Below, piece after piece: positions 28,987 through 42,067 of a stretch of DNA of 64,000 nucleotides. Below the pieces are notes generated by a model that worked only from the letters and a program-made list of their open reading frames with translations, was not told the DNA's origin and did not search any database. Origin of the DNA: Nemophila menziesii (lineage: Eukaryota; Streptophyta; Magnoliopsida; Boraginales; Hydrophyllaceae); the NCBI GenBank assembly GCA_029959085.1, contig JARWIR010000018.1, positions 496,001 through 560,000 on the forward strand. Direction: 5' to 3'. The position numbers were made by a program, and so were the translations under genes. How positions within the stretch are numbered: position 1 is the stretch's first letter; every line of letters begins with the position of its first letter.

Positions 28987-29442
28987 TTAATTACTCTCGG
29001 ATAAGTTATTGGGTAGAACATTCATAAATGTAATGTACGGTAGTAAATAAAGCTTGTCATAGTAAAAGTCACATTCCGATATTAATTGAGCTTTCTTTTC
29101 TGAATCAACGTTATTAGGTATATTAACGATGTTTAGCTTCTTGATGAGACAATCCAATGGATTGCCATCTTTTACCTCTAAGAGAAACACACATTTCTCA
29201 TGTATGTGATCTTCACATTTATCAATGACTGTATCTTTTGCTCGGTAGTACCACTGAGCCGTGCAGAAAAGATAGTCATCATAGTCATCTAGTGATTCGA
29301 ACATTTCTACTACATTACAATTGTAGTAATCTTCGTCTTTTCCTGCCTTCACAAAAGCATTATTAACTCCACCATGGTTAGCTCCAAGTACTAGACCAGT
29401 TTTAATACCTCCACATCCTGAGTAAATATTCATTAACGTCAT
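28987..29442 (-). pseudogene. Chromomethylase motif I-BAH fusion (U6 right arm)
   Basis: 151-codon open frame on the minus strand. It starts with NIYSGCGG and GLVLGANHGGV (motif I), then joins in frame to NNAFVKAGKDEDYYNC and the rest of the BAH domain, ending at the same position as the left arm. Relative to the left arm about 355 bp between these parts are deleted, with only 2-3 bases of microhomology (TAA) at the join. A 9-bp tandem duplication gives DDYDDY. U6-specific differences include an isoleucine after SGCGG and LLEVKDGNPLD. The frame is open in all three copies. It has no catalytic core, so any product could at most be a BAH-only protein. Whether it is translated is unknown. Confidence 0.78.
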
Positions 29443-32400
29443 CTATTTATTTGATTTATAATATTTTAAATTAAAAAGTATTCTCTTTTACCACTATTTG
29501 CATATCTAATTGAGTTGTATTCTCTATTTCTTTTCAAAAGAAAATTAAATTCTACTAATACTACACATATGATAGTTTTTCTATGTTAAGCTTTCTCTGT
29601 ATGAAAGTTTAGAATAAATGAAAATAGTAGATAATGGTTACAAATTTAAAAAATTCATATGATAAACTAAACTTCCTATAGAGTCGAAAATTAATAAATC
29701 ATATTTTTTACATTATTCTTACATATTTTAAACTCTAAATTTTATTTATATTTATGTCAAATTGTAAATTTAATAAATTAATAAATGTATAAAAACATAT
29801 TTTTAGTCTAAAACTTACCTTGTAGAAGAAATGTCAAAACCAATGACCACTTGTGAAATCACTTTTCTGTACAAAATGCTAATAAATTAAGATCACAATT
29901 TCATTAAAATATTATGTTTTAAGATCTAAATTGTTTCAAATAATGTATTTTCTGAAAATTAATATATAACAAATAAATAAGACTGCATTGTAGTTAATAA
30001 AAGGTGTGCAAATTATACACAAAAATATTAGGTAATACCAAACAAATACAATTAATACAAATCAATTGCCTGAAATTGATATTATAGGCTTTAAATCTTA
30101 GAGTTGGGCTTAGAAAAAAACATAAATAATATAATTTTCTAAAAGAAATATAAATCTAGATCTACAAATGAGATGAAAAAATCAATTTCTTCTTTAATTT
30201 CACCTCTAGTAATCTAAATATCTCTTCAAACTTTTTGTAGGTTTAATCATAAAATTGTTGAATGAAAAAATATTATTCGATTTTTGAAGATTGTAAGAAA
30301 TGAATAGACTAGGTGTATTATTATATTACTATGCTTGAGATAAATGAAAGCGGGATGAAATGAAAAACTAGGTCATAGAATTTTCTCTAAATATTATAAT
30401 ATTCTGTTATTTTATGGGCTGGGCCTATTAGTTTAAATATATATATATATAAATTAGACCATTTTCATTGGGCCATATACGTATGTATAAATTGTGGTTT
30501 TTTATTTATTCAAATATAATTCAAAATTTTAAAATAGTCTCGTGTTTTAATTATTTATGTGTATTCAAGGTGCAGGCATGTGTGTATATTATATAAAATC
30601 CATAATATTTTGCAAGTTGAATAAAAATATTTAATTTAACGATATAATTATTTTAGTATTTTTTAGCGAAGTAAGTTGATATAAATGTCTTAGTAAAACT
30701 AGGAAAAAATTAGTTCCTTTAGAATTTAGCTATCCATATATAAGTTATTTTCCGTGTGGTTGGGTCCTCAAACACATACTATAGTACCTTGATATAATTT
30801 TATAATCCAATAGAACAATGACCAATATCATGTATATATGTATGATGAAAAACTAATCTTTTGAAGGTTTAATATACTATTATTATAAAAATGTTATGAT
30901 AATATGAGTACATGGAGACAATTCCTACATAATTAATTTTAATTAATATTTATTAATCTAATCTTTATATTGGTAAAATTATCTATCCTTATTATGATTT
31001 GCCTAAAAAATATAATATTTATCTTTTGATACTTTAATCATTGATTATATTGAAAAATAAATAAATAAACTCCTTATTTGTTGAGATATCGGTTTTTATG
31101 AGAAATAATAAAGTCTTTGGGAAATGTATGACATGTTACGCATAGATTCATTGGAAAGAAGTGTACGAAAAATAAATAAATTTAACTTATTTAAAAATAT
31201 AAGTATGTATATGAAGATAAGGAGATATTGACAGGATGAGAACAAATGGTTATACTGTTGACTCGGACGATGAATTTATTAAGCAAGAAAAGAAAAAAAG
31301 AAAATGACACTTTTTCAGTTTATATTATCCTAGTTTTACATAAGGTTAGGGTTATGAAGAATGAATGGAATGAGACAGAGAAGGTTATTAAAATGATTAT
31401 AACAAAATAAAGATCTCTTAGTTTATAACAGATATGGAGAAATGACCAAATTGTTTAGAATAGTTTCCAAAATTGAAAGAGAAAATATCATACACGTATA
31501 GAATATATAATTATTTAAATAAAATTTACATCCAACAATAGCCCCATAATCAATGTTGAAACTAATATCTCTTCTTGGCCATCTATTACATTACACGTAA
31601 CTAGTAGCCAAATATAATTTATATGTGATAAATTCATTAAAATTTGTTAAAAGACAACTTGATTAAATGTTATCTATGTTGGAGAACAACAAATATAGTA
31701 TATGTGTATATTTGGGGAAATAACAATAATATTGTGATACAATAGGTTTCTAAATCGTGCAACTAGATAATTCATTTACAACGTACGACTAAGAAAAATG
31801 TTATGTCCTTGTGGGTTTATCTTAGTGTTAGTTCATCATAATGTCAAGGAAGTACATCACATATATACATTGGTGTACATGTAAGGATTGATTATAGTCA
31901 CATGGACAAACTATGGTAATCTACCAAAAATTAATTAAGATCTTTCTATAAGAACTAGGAGATAATATAGACGGATAAAAAAATAACCTTAATATATCCT
32001 ATTGTTGAGTTTACTTTTTAAATTGTAACATTAAGATTATAAATACAGTTAATACATTGAAAAGTATATAAAAGGACATTTAAAGGAAAGATAGACACAT
32101 ATATGTACATACAAAGTTTATTATACAACATTTATTTACTCAAATATTGAAAAATATTTAGTTGATGTGTGGAAAAATATAAAAATGACTTCATAACAAT
32201 AAATTACCCAAATTCGACAAAACTGGCTAATCACAATAATGTTAAATAAGTGAAATATTGTGCTTGATATATAACCATTGAAAACAACTTTAGATTCACA
32301 TATTGCCTATTTTTAAAACCCATAAATCTTAACCAACAATTCTTTATTAAACCATTAAACCACAAAACCCTATAATATATAACCATTTAAAACACATTTA

Positions 32401-33627
32401 GATTCACATATTAACCATTCTCGTTTAATATATATAAAAATAACATAAATAATATATAACTACTACTAATTTCTAACACAATCAACCATTTAATTCATTT
32501 TTTAGGCTAAAAAAGACTAACTCTTGTTAGTGTTAGTATATGTATACTTTTTGTGTTACATAGTTTTTGCATCATTATATTAAATTTATCAAGGTATACT
32601 TTTAATGTATATCTAGATTTGTATTAATAAATTTAGAAGTAGGAATATTAATTTACAGTTAATAAATATTTATAAATGGACCAAAGGCCATTACGATTTT
32701 ACTTCTTGTAGCTTACAAATATTATATATATATACAAGGATGATTTTTTTTAACAACTCATACACATAATATATAATACATACAATAAAATAACATTTGA
32801 TACTATATCAAAACCGATCCAACACACTTTTATATATTATTTTTATATAATTTATGTTTTTTAAACGCTAAAAGTTAAAAATAAAAATGTTCTCTCTGAT
32901 TAAGCTCCTCCTACATTTAATATAGTTTTTCTCTCTATTTATTTTCAAAATAAAATCGAATTGTACTAATAGTATATAACTTATAATATTTTATGTTATT
33001 TTTTCTTCACCCATATTTTGAATAAATAATATTAGTAAGTAATGACTACAAAAGTAGAAAAAAACCCACATCATATACTCCCGTCATATCGTTTGGGTCA
33101 TCAACAAATCATATACTTTAGTATATTCATTTCATAGTTAAGATGGATAATTACTAACACATTACATGAATTATTTCCAAAAATGTTATACCTCCCAAAT
33201 TCTAAACAATACCAATTGACCTCCCACGTTTAGTATACCCCGTCAGGTAATGAAAATCCAACAATACTACATGGATCCTACAGTTGTACACGCAATACAA
33301 ATGCACAATAAGCCAAAAAGAAATGGACAAGCACAAAACCACGGTCCATGAAAATAAATACAATATTGGATCCAACAATACATTCAATTTGGATCCTCCT
33401 TCTTCAATTTCATTTATGTCTGACAACAATAAAAATTGAAACCTAACATAATATATTTAAACATAAGGCTGATTTTGAATTATCTACCATTACATTTATG
33501 GGGTATATGAAATTGATTGAATGAGTGAGAATTATTGAAAAAGAACAAAAATATTTATTTAGCGTAGTTGTTGAAGAACTATTGTATCTAACCAAAATTA
33601 GTAACCTTAACATGTCAGTGTTTATAA

Positions 33628-34775
33628 ACAAGTAAATTTGGAGTCTTGAGGTCTCGATGCACTATAACAGGGTTGCAAGTGCGCTAGTACTTCATACCCT
33701 CTTGCAAATCGAGCGAAAATATATCATCAATACTATTTTTTTGTCAAAATATATAATCAATACTATAAAATCAAACAAAACATAGGAATAAGTTAAAAAG
33801 AAAAGGACCAAAGCATAGTAATTTAAACAGTGTAGGTTTAATTAAGTATCTTCCCACTTTTACAAACTGTATCAATCAAATAAACAAAAGGTATATTAAA
33901 ATCTAGATTGGTCAATAATAAAAAAAATCAAGTAAATAAGTTCAATTACTAGAATAACTAAGAAAGATAAATCATGATAAAATTTTCTGAATATCATTAT
34001 CAAACACCATCAAATGGACAGGATCCCGTGAAAGATTGTTTCTTCCTTTTAAACATCTATGGTTGTTAAAATAGTAATCCACTATGCAACAAATTAAACA
34101 AAAATGAAATATTCCATACAATATGTTGTATCAGTGGCTTCTGTAGCAGATTTTTGAGGCATAAGTGATGGCTCATTGTTAGACAAGTATTTCTAAATGT
34201 AATTTAGACCTTTATACATTTAATTCTTATTAGTGACCAACACACTGTTCTGTATAATTTTTATTCTCCTCTTTCTACTACACCAAGTTGAAAAGACATG
34301 GATACATATGTATGTTTTATCATATTTTAAATTAAAAAGTATTCACTTTTACCACTACTCGTACATCTAATTGAGTTGTATTCTCTATTTCTTTTCAAAA
34401 AAATTAAATTCTACTAATAGTATAAATATTACAGTTTTTCTATGTTACTCTTTCTCTGTATGAAAGTTTAGAATAAATAAAATATTAGATAATGGTTACA
34501 AATTTTTAAAATTCATATGACAATCTAAACCTCCTATGGAGTCCGAAATCAATAAATGATATTTTTAACATTATTCTTACATATTTTAAATTCTAAATAT
34601 AATTTATATTTATGTCAGATTATAAATTTAATAAATTACTAAAAGTATAAAAATATATTTTTAGTCTAAAACTAACCTTGTAGAAAAATGTCATGACCAA
34701 CGACCCACTTGTAAAATCATATTCCTCTACAAAATACTAATAAATTAAGAGCACAATTTCATCAAAATATTATGT
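33628..34775 (+). repeat. Partial internal duplication in U7, first pass
   Basis: Same partial duplication as in U6: the first pass ends near AAAATATTATGTTTTA and is followed by a second pass from GAGTAGATTTGAAGTC, which leads into the chromomethylase insert. Confidence 0.85.
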
Positions 34776-35268
34776 TTTATAAATGAGTAGATTTGAAGTC
34801 TTGAGGTCTCGATGCACTATAACAGGGTTGCATGTGTGTAGGTACTTCATACCCTTTGCCGCATCGAGAGCAGTTATTGTTCTTCTTTTTTATATGGTTA
34901 TTTTCACCGGGCTTGCACATCGAGCATACGTATATCATCAATACTATTTTTTGTCAAAATATATCATCAATACTATAAAATCAAACAAAACATAAAACCA
35001 AAAAATAGGAATAAGTTAAAAAGAAAAGGATCAAAGCGTAGTAATTTAAGCAGAGTAGGTTTACTTGAGTATCATCCCACTTTTATAATTTGTATCAATC
35101 AAATAAACAAAAGATATAGTAAAATATAGATTGGTCAATAATAAAAAAAATAATCAAGTAAATAAGTTCAATTACTAGACAATTATACATTTAATTCCTA
35201 TTAGTGACCAACACACTCTTCTGTATAATTTTTATTCTCCTCTTTCTACTACACCAAGTCGAAAAGAC

Positions 35269-35616
35269 ATGGATACATATGTATGTTTTTGTGAAGCCAT
35301 AAATAATAAAACAGTAATTACTGAAGGTAAAAATGAAGATAAAGAAAAGAGGTTAATGGATATTTACTCAGGATGTGGAGGTATGAGTACTGGTCTAGTA
35401 CTTGGAGCTAACCGTGGTGGAGTTAAATTAATCAGGAAATGGGCTATAGATTTAAACCCACACGCATGCAAGAGTTTGAAACTAAACCATCCAGAAACAC
35501 AGGTTAGAAATAAATCAGCTGAAGATTTACTTGCGTTACTGAAAGAATTGGAGAAGCTTTCGGAGTTGTTTAATCTAATTGGTGAAAAGGTGACTGAGGA
35601 GGAGGAAGAAAAATAA
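35269..35616 (+). pseudogene. Chromomethylase fragment, motif I segment (U7 left arm)
   Basis: 115 codons, the least altered of the three. After host-repeat codons comes the linker CEAINNKT, motif [18 protein letters not shown], then [20 protein letters not shown] and the [14 protein letters not shown] helix that match the plant CMT pattern well. An acidic run ends at TAA (35614). In the same frame after that stop the sequence reads EAGDSEVF, which fits the entry to the CMT chromodomain. It then breaks off into an intron end near 35640. The DNA therefore corresponds to one or two CMT exons, cut at the chromodomain boundary. Confidence 0.85.
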
Positions 35617-35657
35617 GAGGCAGGAGATAGTGAAGTATTTTTTTTGGGTGTTTTACA

Positions 35658-36155
35658 GATGAAGAAGCTCGAAAGAGATGGCCTCAACGGTACAAAAAGA
35701 AAAAGGGAAATAGTGACATCATTCAAGCAAAGAAGCACTACTCTCAAGGCTTAGTGGACACAGAGACTTTCAATCTCCATGATAATACTTTCGTGAAGGT
35801 AGGAAAAGGAAAAGACAAAGATTACTACATTTGTAATGTAGTGGAAATGTTCGAATCAGTAGATGACTATCTTTTCTGCACGGCTCAGTGTTACTACCGA
35901 GCAAAAGATACAGTCATTGATAAATGTGAAAATCAAATACATGAGAAATGTGTGTTTCTCTCTGAGGTAAAAGATGACAATCCATTGGATTGTCTCATCA
36001 AGAAGTTAAACATCGTTCATATACCTAATAACGTTGATTCAGAAAAGAAAGCTCAATTAATATCGGAATGTGACTTTTACTATGACAAGCTTTATTTACT
36101 ACCGTACATTACATTTATGAATGTTCTACCCAATAACTTATCCGAGAGTAATTAA
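35658..36155 (+). pseudogene. Chromomethylase BAH-domain fragment (U7 left arm)
   Basis: Open for 165 codons from the 3' splice-site-like TTTTACAG to TAA. It has no in-frame stop, unlike the U6 and U8 counterparts, so it is the best-preserved BAH copy. It contains EEARKRWPQRY, HYSQGLVDTETFNLHDN, the VVEMFESVDDY core, YYRAKDTVID, FLSEVKDDNPLDCL and CDFYYDKLYLLPYITFMN. It ends LSESN-stop; past the stop the same frame reads TKSTVSSECEAIN, the linker expected before motif I in a full CMT. No own promoter or start codon is evident. Confidence 0.84.
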
Positions 36156-36171
36156 ACAAAATCAACTGTTT

Positions 36172-36275
36172 CATCTGAATGTGAAGCCATAAATATTAAA
36201 ACAGAAATTACTCATTTTCACCTTCAGTAAATTCTGTTTTATTAATTATGGCTTCACATTTAGACGAAACAGTTG
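36172..36275. repeat. Central stem-loop of the U7 inverted repeat
   Basis: The tip of the hairpin: CATCTGAATGTGAAGCCATA on the left pairs with TATGGCTTCACATTTAGACG on the right, then an AT-rich stem containing AAAACAGAA/TTCTGTTTT, closed by a 15-nt loop rich in C and T. The linker GAAGCCATAAAT occurs three times around this locus: before motif I at 35294, and on both sides of the loop. Confidence 0.85.
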
Positions 36276-36282
36276 ATTTTGT

Positions 36283-36738
36283 TTAATTACTTTCGGATAA
36301 GTTATTGGGTAGAACATTCATAAATGTAATGTAGGGTAGTAAATAAAGCTTGTCATAGTAAAAGTCACATTCCGATATTAATTGAGCTTTCTTTTTTGAA
36401 TCAACGTTATTAGGTATATGAATGATGTTTAGCTTCTTGATGAGACAATCCAATGGATTATCATCTTTTACCTCTGAGAGAAACACACATTTCTCATGTA
36501 TGTGATCTTCACATTTATCAATGACTGTATCTTTTGCTCGGTAGTACCACTGAGCCGTGCAGAAAAGATAGTCATCATAGTCATCTACTGATTCGAACAT
36601 TTCTACTACATTACAATTGTAGTAATCTTCGTCTTTTCCTGCCTTCACAAAAGCATTATTAACTCCACCATGGTTAGCTCCAAGTACTATACCAGATTTC
36701 ATACCTCCACATCCTGAGTAAATATTCATTAACGTCAT
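36283..36738 (-). pseudogene. Chromomethylase motif I-BAH fusion (U7 right arm)
   Basis: 151-codon open frame on the minus strand, same fusion point (GGV to NNAFVK) and same DDYDDY duplication as in U6 and U8, showing that the deletion arose once before the unit was amplified. U7-specific changes include GGMKSGIVLG and SKKKAQL. The C-terminal codons carry the GAAAG variant shared with the left arm of U6. It lacks all catalytic motifs beyond motif I. Confidence 0.78.
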
Positions 36739-39700
36739 CTATTTATTTGATTTATAATATTTTAAATTAAAGAGTATTCTCTTTTACCACTATTTGCATA
36801 TCTAATTGAGTTGTATTCTCTATTTCTTTTCAAAAGAAAATTAAATTCTACTAATACTACACATATGATAGTTTTTCTATGTTAAGCTTTCTCTGTATGA
36901 AAGTTTAGAATAAATGAAAACAGTAGATAATGGTTACGAATTTAAAAAATTCATATGATAAACTAAACTTCCTATAGAGTCGAAAATTAATAAATCATAT
37001 TTTTTACATTATTCTTACATATTTTAAACTCTAAATTTTATTTATATTTTTGTCAAATTGTAAAATTAATAAATGTATAAAAACATATTTTTAGTCTAAA
37101 ACTTACCTTGTAGAAGAAATGTCAAAACCAATGACCACTTGTGAAATCACTTTCCTGTACAAAATGCTAATAAATTAAGATCACGATTTCATTAAAATAT
37201 TATATTTTAAGATCTAAATTGTTCCAAATAATGTATTTTCTGAAAATTAATATATAACAAATAAAAAAGATTGCATTGTAGTTAATAAAAGGTGTGCAAA
37301 TTATACACAAAAATATTAGGTAATACCAAACAAATACAATTAATACAAATCAATTACCTGAAAATGATATTATAGGCTTTAAATCATAGATTTGGGCTTA
37401 GAAAAAAACATAAATAATATAATTTTCTAAAAGAAATATAAATCTAGATCTACAAATGAGATGAAAAAATCAATTTTTTTTTAATTTCACCTCTAGTAAT
37501 CTAAATATTTCTTCAAACTTTTTGTAGGTTTAATCACAAAATTGTTGAATGAAAAAAAATTATTCAATTTTTGGAGATTGTAAGAAATGAATAGACGAGG
37601 TGTATGATTATATTACGGCTTGAGATAAATGAAAGCGTGATGAAATGAAAAACTAGGTCATAGAATTTTCTCTAAATATTATAATATTCTGTTATTTTAT
37701 GGGCTGGGCCTATTAGTTTAAATATATATATAAAAATTAAACCATTTTCATTGGGCCATATACGTATGTATAAATTGTGGTTTTTTATTTATTCAAATAT
37801 AATTTAAAATTTAAAGTAGTCTCGTGTTTTAATTATTTATGTGTATCCAAGGTGCAGGCATTTGTGTATATTATATAAAATCCATAATATTTTGCAAATT
37901 GAATAAAAATATTTAATTTAACGATATAATTATTTTAGTATTTGTTAGCGAAGTAAGTTGATATAAATGTCTTAGTAAAACTAGGAAAAATTAGTTCCTT
38001 TAGAATTTAGCTATCCATATATAAGTTATTTTCTATGTGGTTGGAGCCTCAAACACATACTATAGTACCTTGATATAATTTTATAATCCAATAGAACAAT
38101 GACCAATATCACGTATATATGTATGATGAAAAACTAATCTTTTGAAGGTTTAATATACTATTATTATAAAAATGTTATGATAATATGAGTACATGGAGAC
38201 AATTCCTAAATAATTAATTTTAATTAATATTTATTAATCTAATCTTTATATTGGTAAAATTATCTATCCTTATTATGATTAGCCTAAAAAATATAATATT
38301 TATCTTTTGGTACTTTAATCATTAATTATATTGAAAAATAAATAAATAAACTCCTTATTTGTTGAGATATCGGTTTTTATGCGAAATAATAAAGTCTTTG
38401 GGAAATGTATGACATGTTACGCATAGATTCATTGGAAAGAAGTGTACGAAAAATAAATAAATTTAACTTATTTAAAAATATAAGTATGTATATGAAGATA
38501 AGGAGATATTGACAGGATGAGAACAAATGGTTACACTGTTGACTCGGACGATGAATTTATTAAGCAAGAAAAGAAAAAAAGAAAATGACACTTTTTCAGT
38601 TTATATTATCCTAGTTTTACATAAGGTTAGGGTTATTAAGAATGAATAGAATGAGCTAGATAAGGTTATTAAAATGATTATAACAAAATAAAGATCTCTT
38701 AGTTTATAACTGATATGGAGAAATGACCAAATTGTTTAGAATAGTTTCCAAAATTGAAAGAGAAAATATCATACAAGTATTAAATATATAATTATTTAAA
38801 TAAAATTTACATTCAACAATAGCCCCATAATCAATGTTGAAACTAATATCTCTTCTTGGCCATCTATTACATTACACGTAACTAGTAACCAAATATAATT
38901 TATATTTGATAAATTCATTAAAATTTGTTAAAAGACAACTTGATTAAATGTTATCTATGTTGGAGAACAACAAATATAGTATATGTGTATAGTTGGGGAA
39001 ATAACAATAATATTGTGATACAATAGGTTTCTAAATCGTGCAACTAGATAATTCATTTACAACGTACGACTAAGAAAAATGTTATGTCCTTGTAGGTTTA
39101 TCTTAGTGTTAGTTCATCATAATGTCAAGGAAGTACATCACATATATACATTGGTGTACATGTAAGGATTGATTATAGTCACATGGACAAACTATGGTAA
39201 TCTACCAAAAATTAATTAAGATCTTTCTGTAATAACTAGGAGATAATATAGACGGATAAAAAATAACCTTAATATATCCTTTTGTTGAGTTTACTTTTTA
39301 AATTGTAACATTAAGATTATAAATACAGTTAATACATTGAAAAGTATATAAAAGGACATTTAAAGGAAATATAGACACATATATGTACATACAAAGTTTA
39401 TTATACAACATTTATTTACTCAAATATTGAAAAATATTTAGTTGATGTGTGGAAAAATATAAAAATGACTTCATAACAATAAATTACCCAAATTCGGCAA
39501 AACTGGCTAATCACAATAATGTTAAATAAGTGAAATATTGTGCTTGATATATAACCATTGAAAACAACTTTAGATTCACATATTGCCTATTTTTAAAACC
39601 CATAAATCTTAACCAACAATTCTTTATTAAACCATTAAACCACAAAACCCTATATTTATAACCATTTAAAACACATTTAGATTCACATATTAACCATTGT

Positions 39701-40907
39701 CGTTTAATATATATAAAAATAACATAAATAATATATAACTACTACTAATTTCTAACATAATCAACCATTTAATTCATTTTTAGCCTCAAAAAGACTAACT
39801 CTTGTTAGTGTTAGTATATGTATACTTTTTGTGTTACATAGTTTTTGCATCATTATATTAAATTTATACGGTATAATTTTAATGTATATCTATATTTGTA
39901 TTAATAAATTTAGAAGTAGGAATATTAATTTACAGTTAATTAATATTTATAAATGGACCAAAGGTCATTATGAATTTACTTCTTGTAGCTTACAAATATT
40001 ATATATATATATATATAAAACGATGATTTTTTTTAACAACTCATACACATAATATATAATACATACAATAAAATAACATTTGATACTATATCAAAACCAA
40101 TCCAACACACTTTTATATATTATTTTTATATAATTTATGTTTTTAAAACGCTAAAAGTTAAAAATAAAACTGTTCTCTCTGATAAAGCTCCTCCTACATT
40201 TAATAGAGTTTTTCTCTCTATTTATTTTCAAAATAAAATCGAATTGTACTAATAGTATATAACTTATAATATTTTATGTTATTTTTTCTTTACCCATATT
40301 TTGAAAAAATAATATTAGTAAGTAATGACTACAAAAGTAGAAAAAACCCACATCATATACTCCCGTCATATCGTTAGGGTCATCAACAAATCATAAACTT
40401 TAGTATATTCAGTTCATAGTTAAGATGGATAACTACTAACACATTCCATGAAGTATTTCCAAAAATGTTATACCTCTCAAATTCTAAACAATACCAATTG
40501 ACCTCCCACGTTTAGTATACCCCGTCAGGTAATGAAAATCCAACAATACTACATAGATCCTACAGTTGTACACGCAATACAAATGCACAATAAGCCAAAA
40601 AAAATGGACAACCACAAAACCACGGTCGATGAAAATAAATACAATATTGGATCCAACAATACATTCAATTTGGATCCTCCTTCTTCAATTTCATTTATGG
40701 CTGACAACAATAAAAATTGAAACCTAACATAATATATTTAAACATAAGGCCGATTTTGAATTATCTACCATTACATTTATGGGGTATATGAAATTGATGG
40801 AATGAGTGAGAATTATTGAAAAAGAACAAAAATATTTATTTAGCGTAGTTGTTGAAGAACTATTGTATCTAACCAAAATTAGTAACCTTGACATGTCAGT
40901 GTTTATA

Positions 40908-42067
40908 AACAAGTAAATTTGGAGTCTTGAGGTCTCGATGCACTATAACAGGGTTGCATGTGCGCTGGTACTTCATACCCTCTTGCAAATCGAGCGCAAA
41001 TATATCATCGACACTATTTTTTTGTCAAAATATATAATCAATACTATAAAATCAAACAAATAATAAACCAAAAAAAAGAATAAGTTAAAAAGAAAAGGAC
41101 CAAAGCATAGTAATTTAAACAGTGTAGGTTTAATTATGTATCTTCCTACTTTTACAAACTGTATCAATCAAATAAACAAAAGGTATATTAAAATCTAGAT
41201 TGGTCAATAATAAAAAAAATCAAGTAAATAAGTTCAATTACTAGACTAACTAAGAAAGATAAATCATGATAAAATTTTCTAAATATCATTATCAAACACC
41301 ATCAAATGGACATGATCCCGTGAAGGATTGTTTCTTCCTTTTAAACATCTATGGTTGTTAAAATAGTAATCCACTATGCAACAAATTAAACAAAAATGAA
41401 ATGTTCCATACAATATGTTGTATCAGTGGATTCTGTAGCAGATTTTTGAGGCATAAGCGATGGCTCATTGTTAGACAAGTATTTCTAAAGGTAATTTAGA
41501 CCTTTATACATTTAATTCTTATTAGTGACCAACACACTGTTCTGTATAATTTTTATTCTCCTCTTTCTACTACACCAAGTTGAAAAGACATGGATACATA
41601 TGTATTTTTTATCATATTTTAAATTAAAAAGTATTCACTTTTACCACTACTCTACATCTAATTGAGTTGTATTCTCTATTTCTTTTCAAAAAAATTAAAT
41701 TCTACTAATAGTATACATATTACAGTTTTTCTATGTTACTCTTTCTCTGTATGAAAGTTTAGAATAAATAAGATATTAGATAATGGTTACAAATTTTTAA
41801 AATTCATATGATAATCTAAACCTCCTATGGAGTCCGAAATCAATAAATGATATTTTTAACATTATTCTTACATATTTTAAACTCTAAATATAATTTATAT
41901 TTATGTCAAATTATAAATTTAATAAATTAATAAAAGTATAAAAATATATTTTTAGTCTAAAACTAACCTTGTAGAAAAATGTCATGACCAACAACCCACT
42001 TGTAAAATCATATTCCTCTACAAAATACTAATGAATTAAGATCACAATTTCATCAAAATATTATGTT
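40908..42067 (+). repeat. Partial internal duplication in U8, first pass
   Basis: Same arrangement as U6 and U7. The join to the second pass lies near ATTATGTTTTATAAATGAG at about 42060-42078. Confidence 0.82.

Larger units (their letters stand above)
28080..29457. repeat. Chromomethylase inverted repeat (potential hairpin), U6 copy
   Basis: Insert interrupting the unit between GTATGTTTT and TAATATTTTAAATT, which are adjacent in ordinary units (compare 27110). The left arm (+) contains motif I (about 28141-28217) and BAH (about 28573-28967). The right arm (-) contains BAH then motif I, adjacent. Inner stem arms are about 390 bp and the outer motif-I arms about 75 bp, with a bulge of about 355 nt on the left strand only. 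The centre is almost a perfect palindrome: GTTTCATC, one base, GATGAAAC (28958-28974). All of this is read directly. That RNA from it would be diced to small RNAs is inference. Confidence 0.9.
24532..31741 (+). repeat. Tandem array unit U6 (class C, with CMT inverted repeat)
   Basis: Sixth copy, 7210 bp. The excess over a normal unit is explained by a partial internal duplication (first pass about 26418-27565, second pass starting about 27566) and by the 1.4 kb chromomethylase inverted repeat at 28080-29457, which sits in the second pass. U7 is nearly the same sequence, so the duplication and the insert pre-date amplification of this 7.2 kb version. Outside the insert I see no gene. Confidence 0.92.
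35290..36752. repeat. Chromomethylase inverted repeat (potential hairpin), U7 copy
   Basis: Same insertion point as in U6. Inner stem arms run about 35783-36211 and 36227-36655 around a loop of only about 15 nt (36212-36226). The outer motif-I arms are about 35351-35427 and 36660-36733, with the same one-sided bulge of about 355 nt on the left strand. This copy keeps the most complete centre: the BAH arm runs on into GAAGCCATAAATATTAAAAC, the linker that in a normal CMT leads to motif I, and its complement is on the other side. It is the best reference for reconstructing how the inverted repeat formed. Confidence 0.9.
31742..39022 (+). repeat. Tandem array unit U7 (class C, with CMT inverted repeat)
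   Basis: Seventh copy, 7281 bp, same architecture as U6: internal duplication (first pass about 33628-34775) and chromomethylase inverted repeat at 35290-36752. It is about 70 bp longer than U6 mainly because the centre of the hairpin is retained here. Of the three class-C copies its chromomethylase left arm is the least damaged. No other gene seen. Confidence 0.92.

Noticed and set aside
28059..29442. Functional DNA methyltransferase gene
   Set aside because: Only BAH and motif I are present, in permuted order and with stops. The catalytic PC motif and motifs VI to X are absent on both strands.
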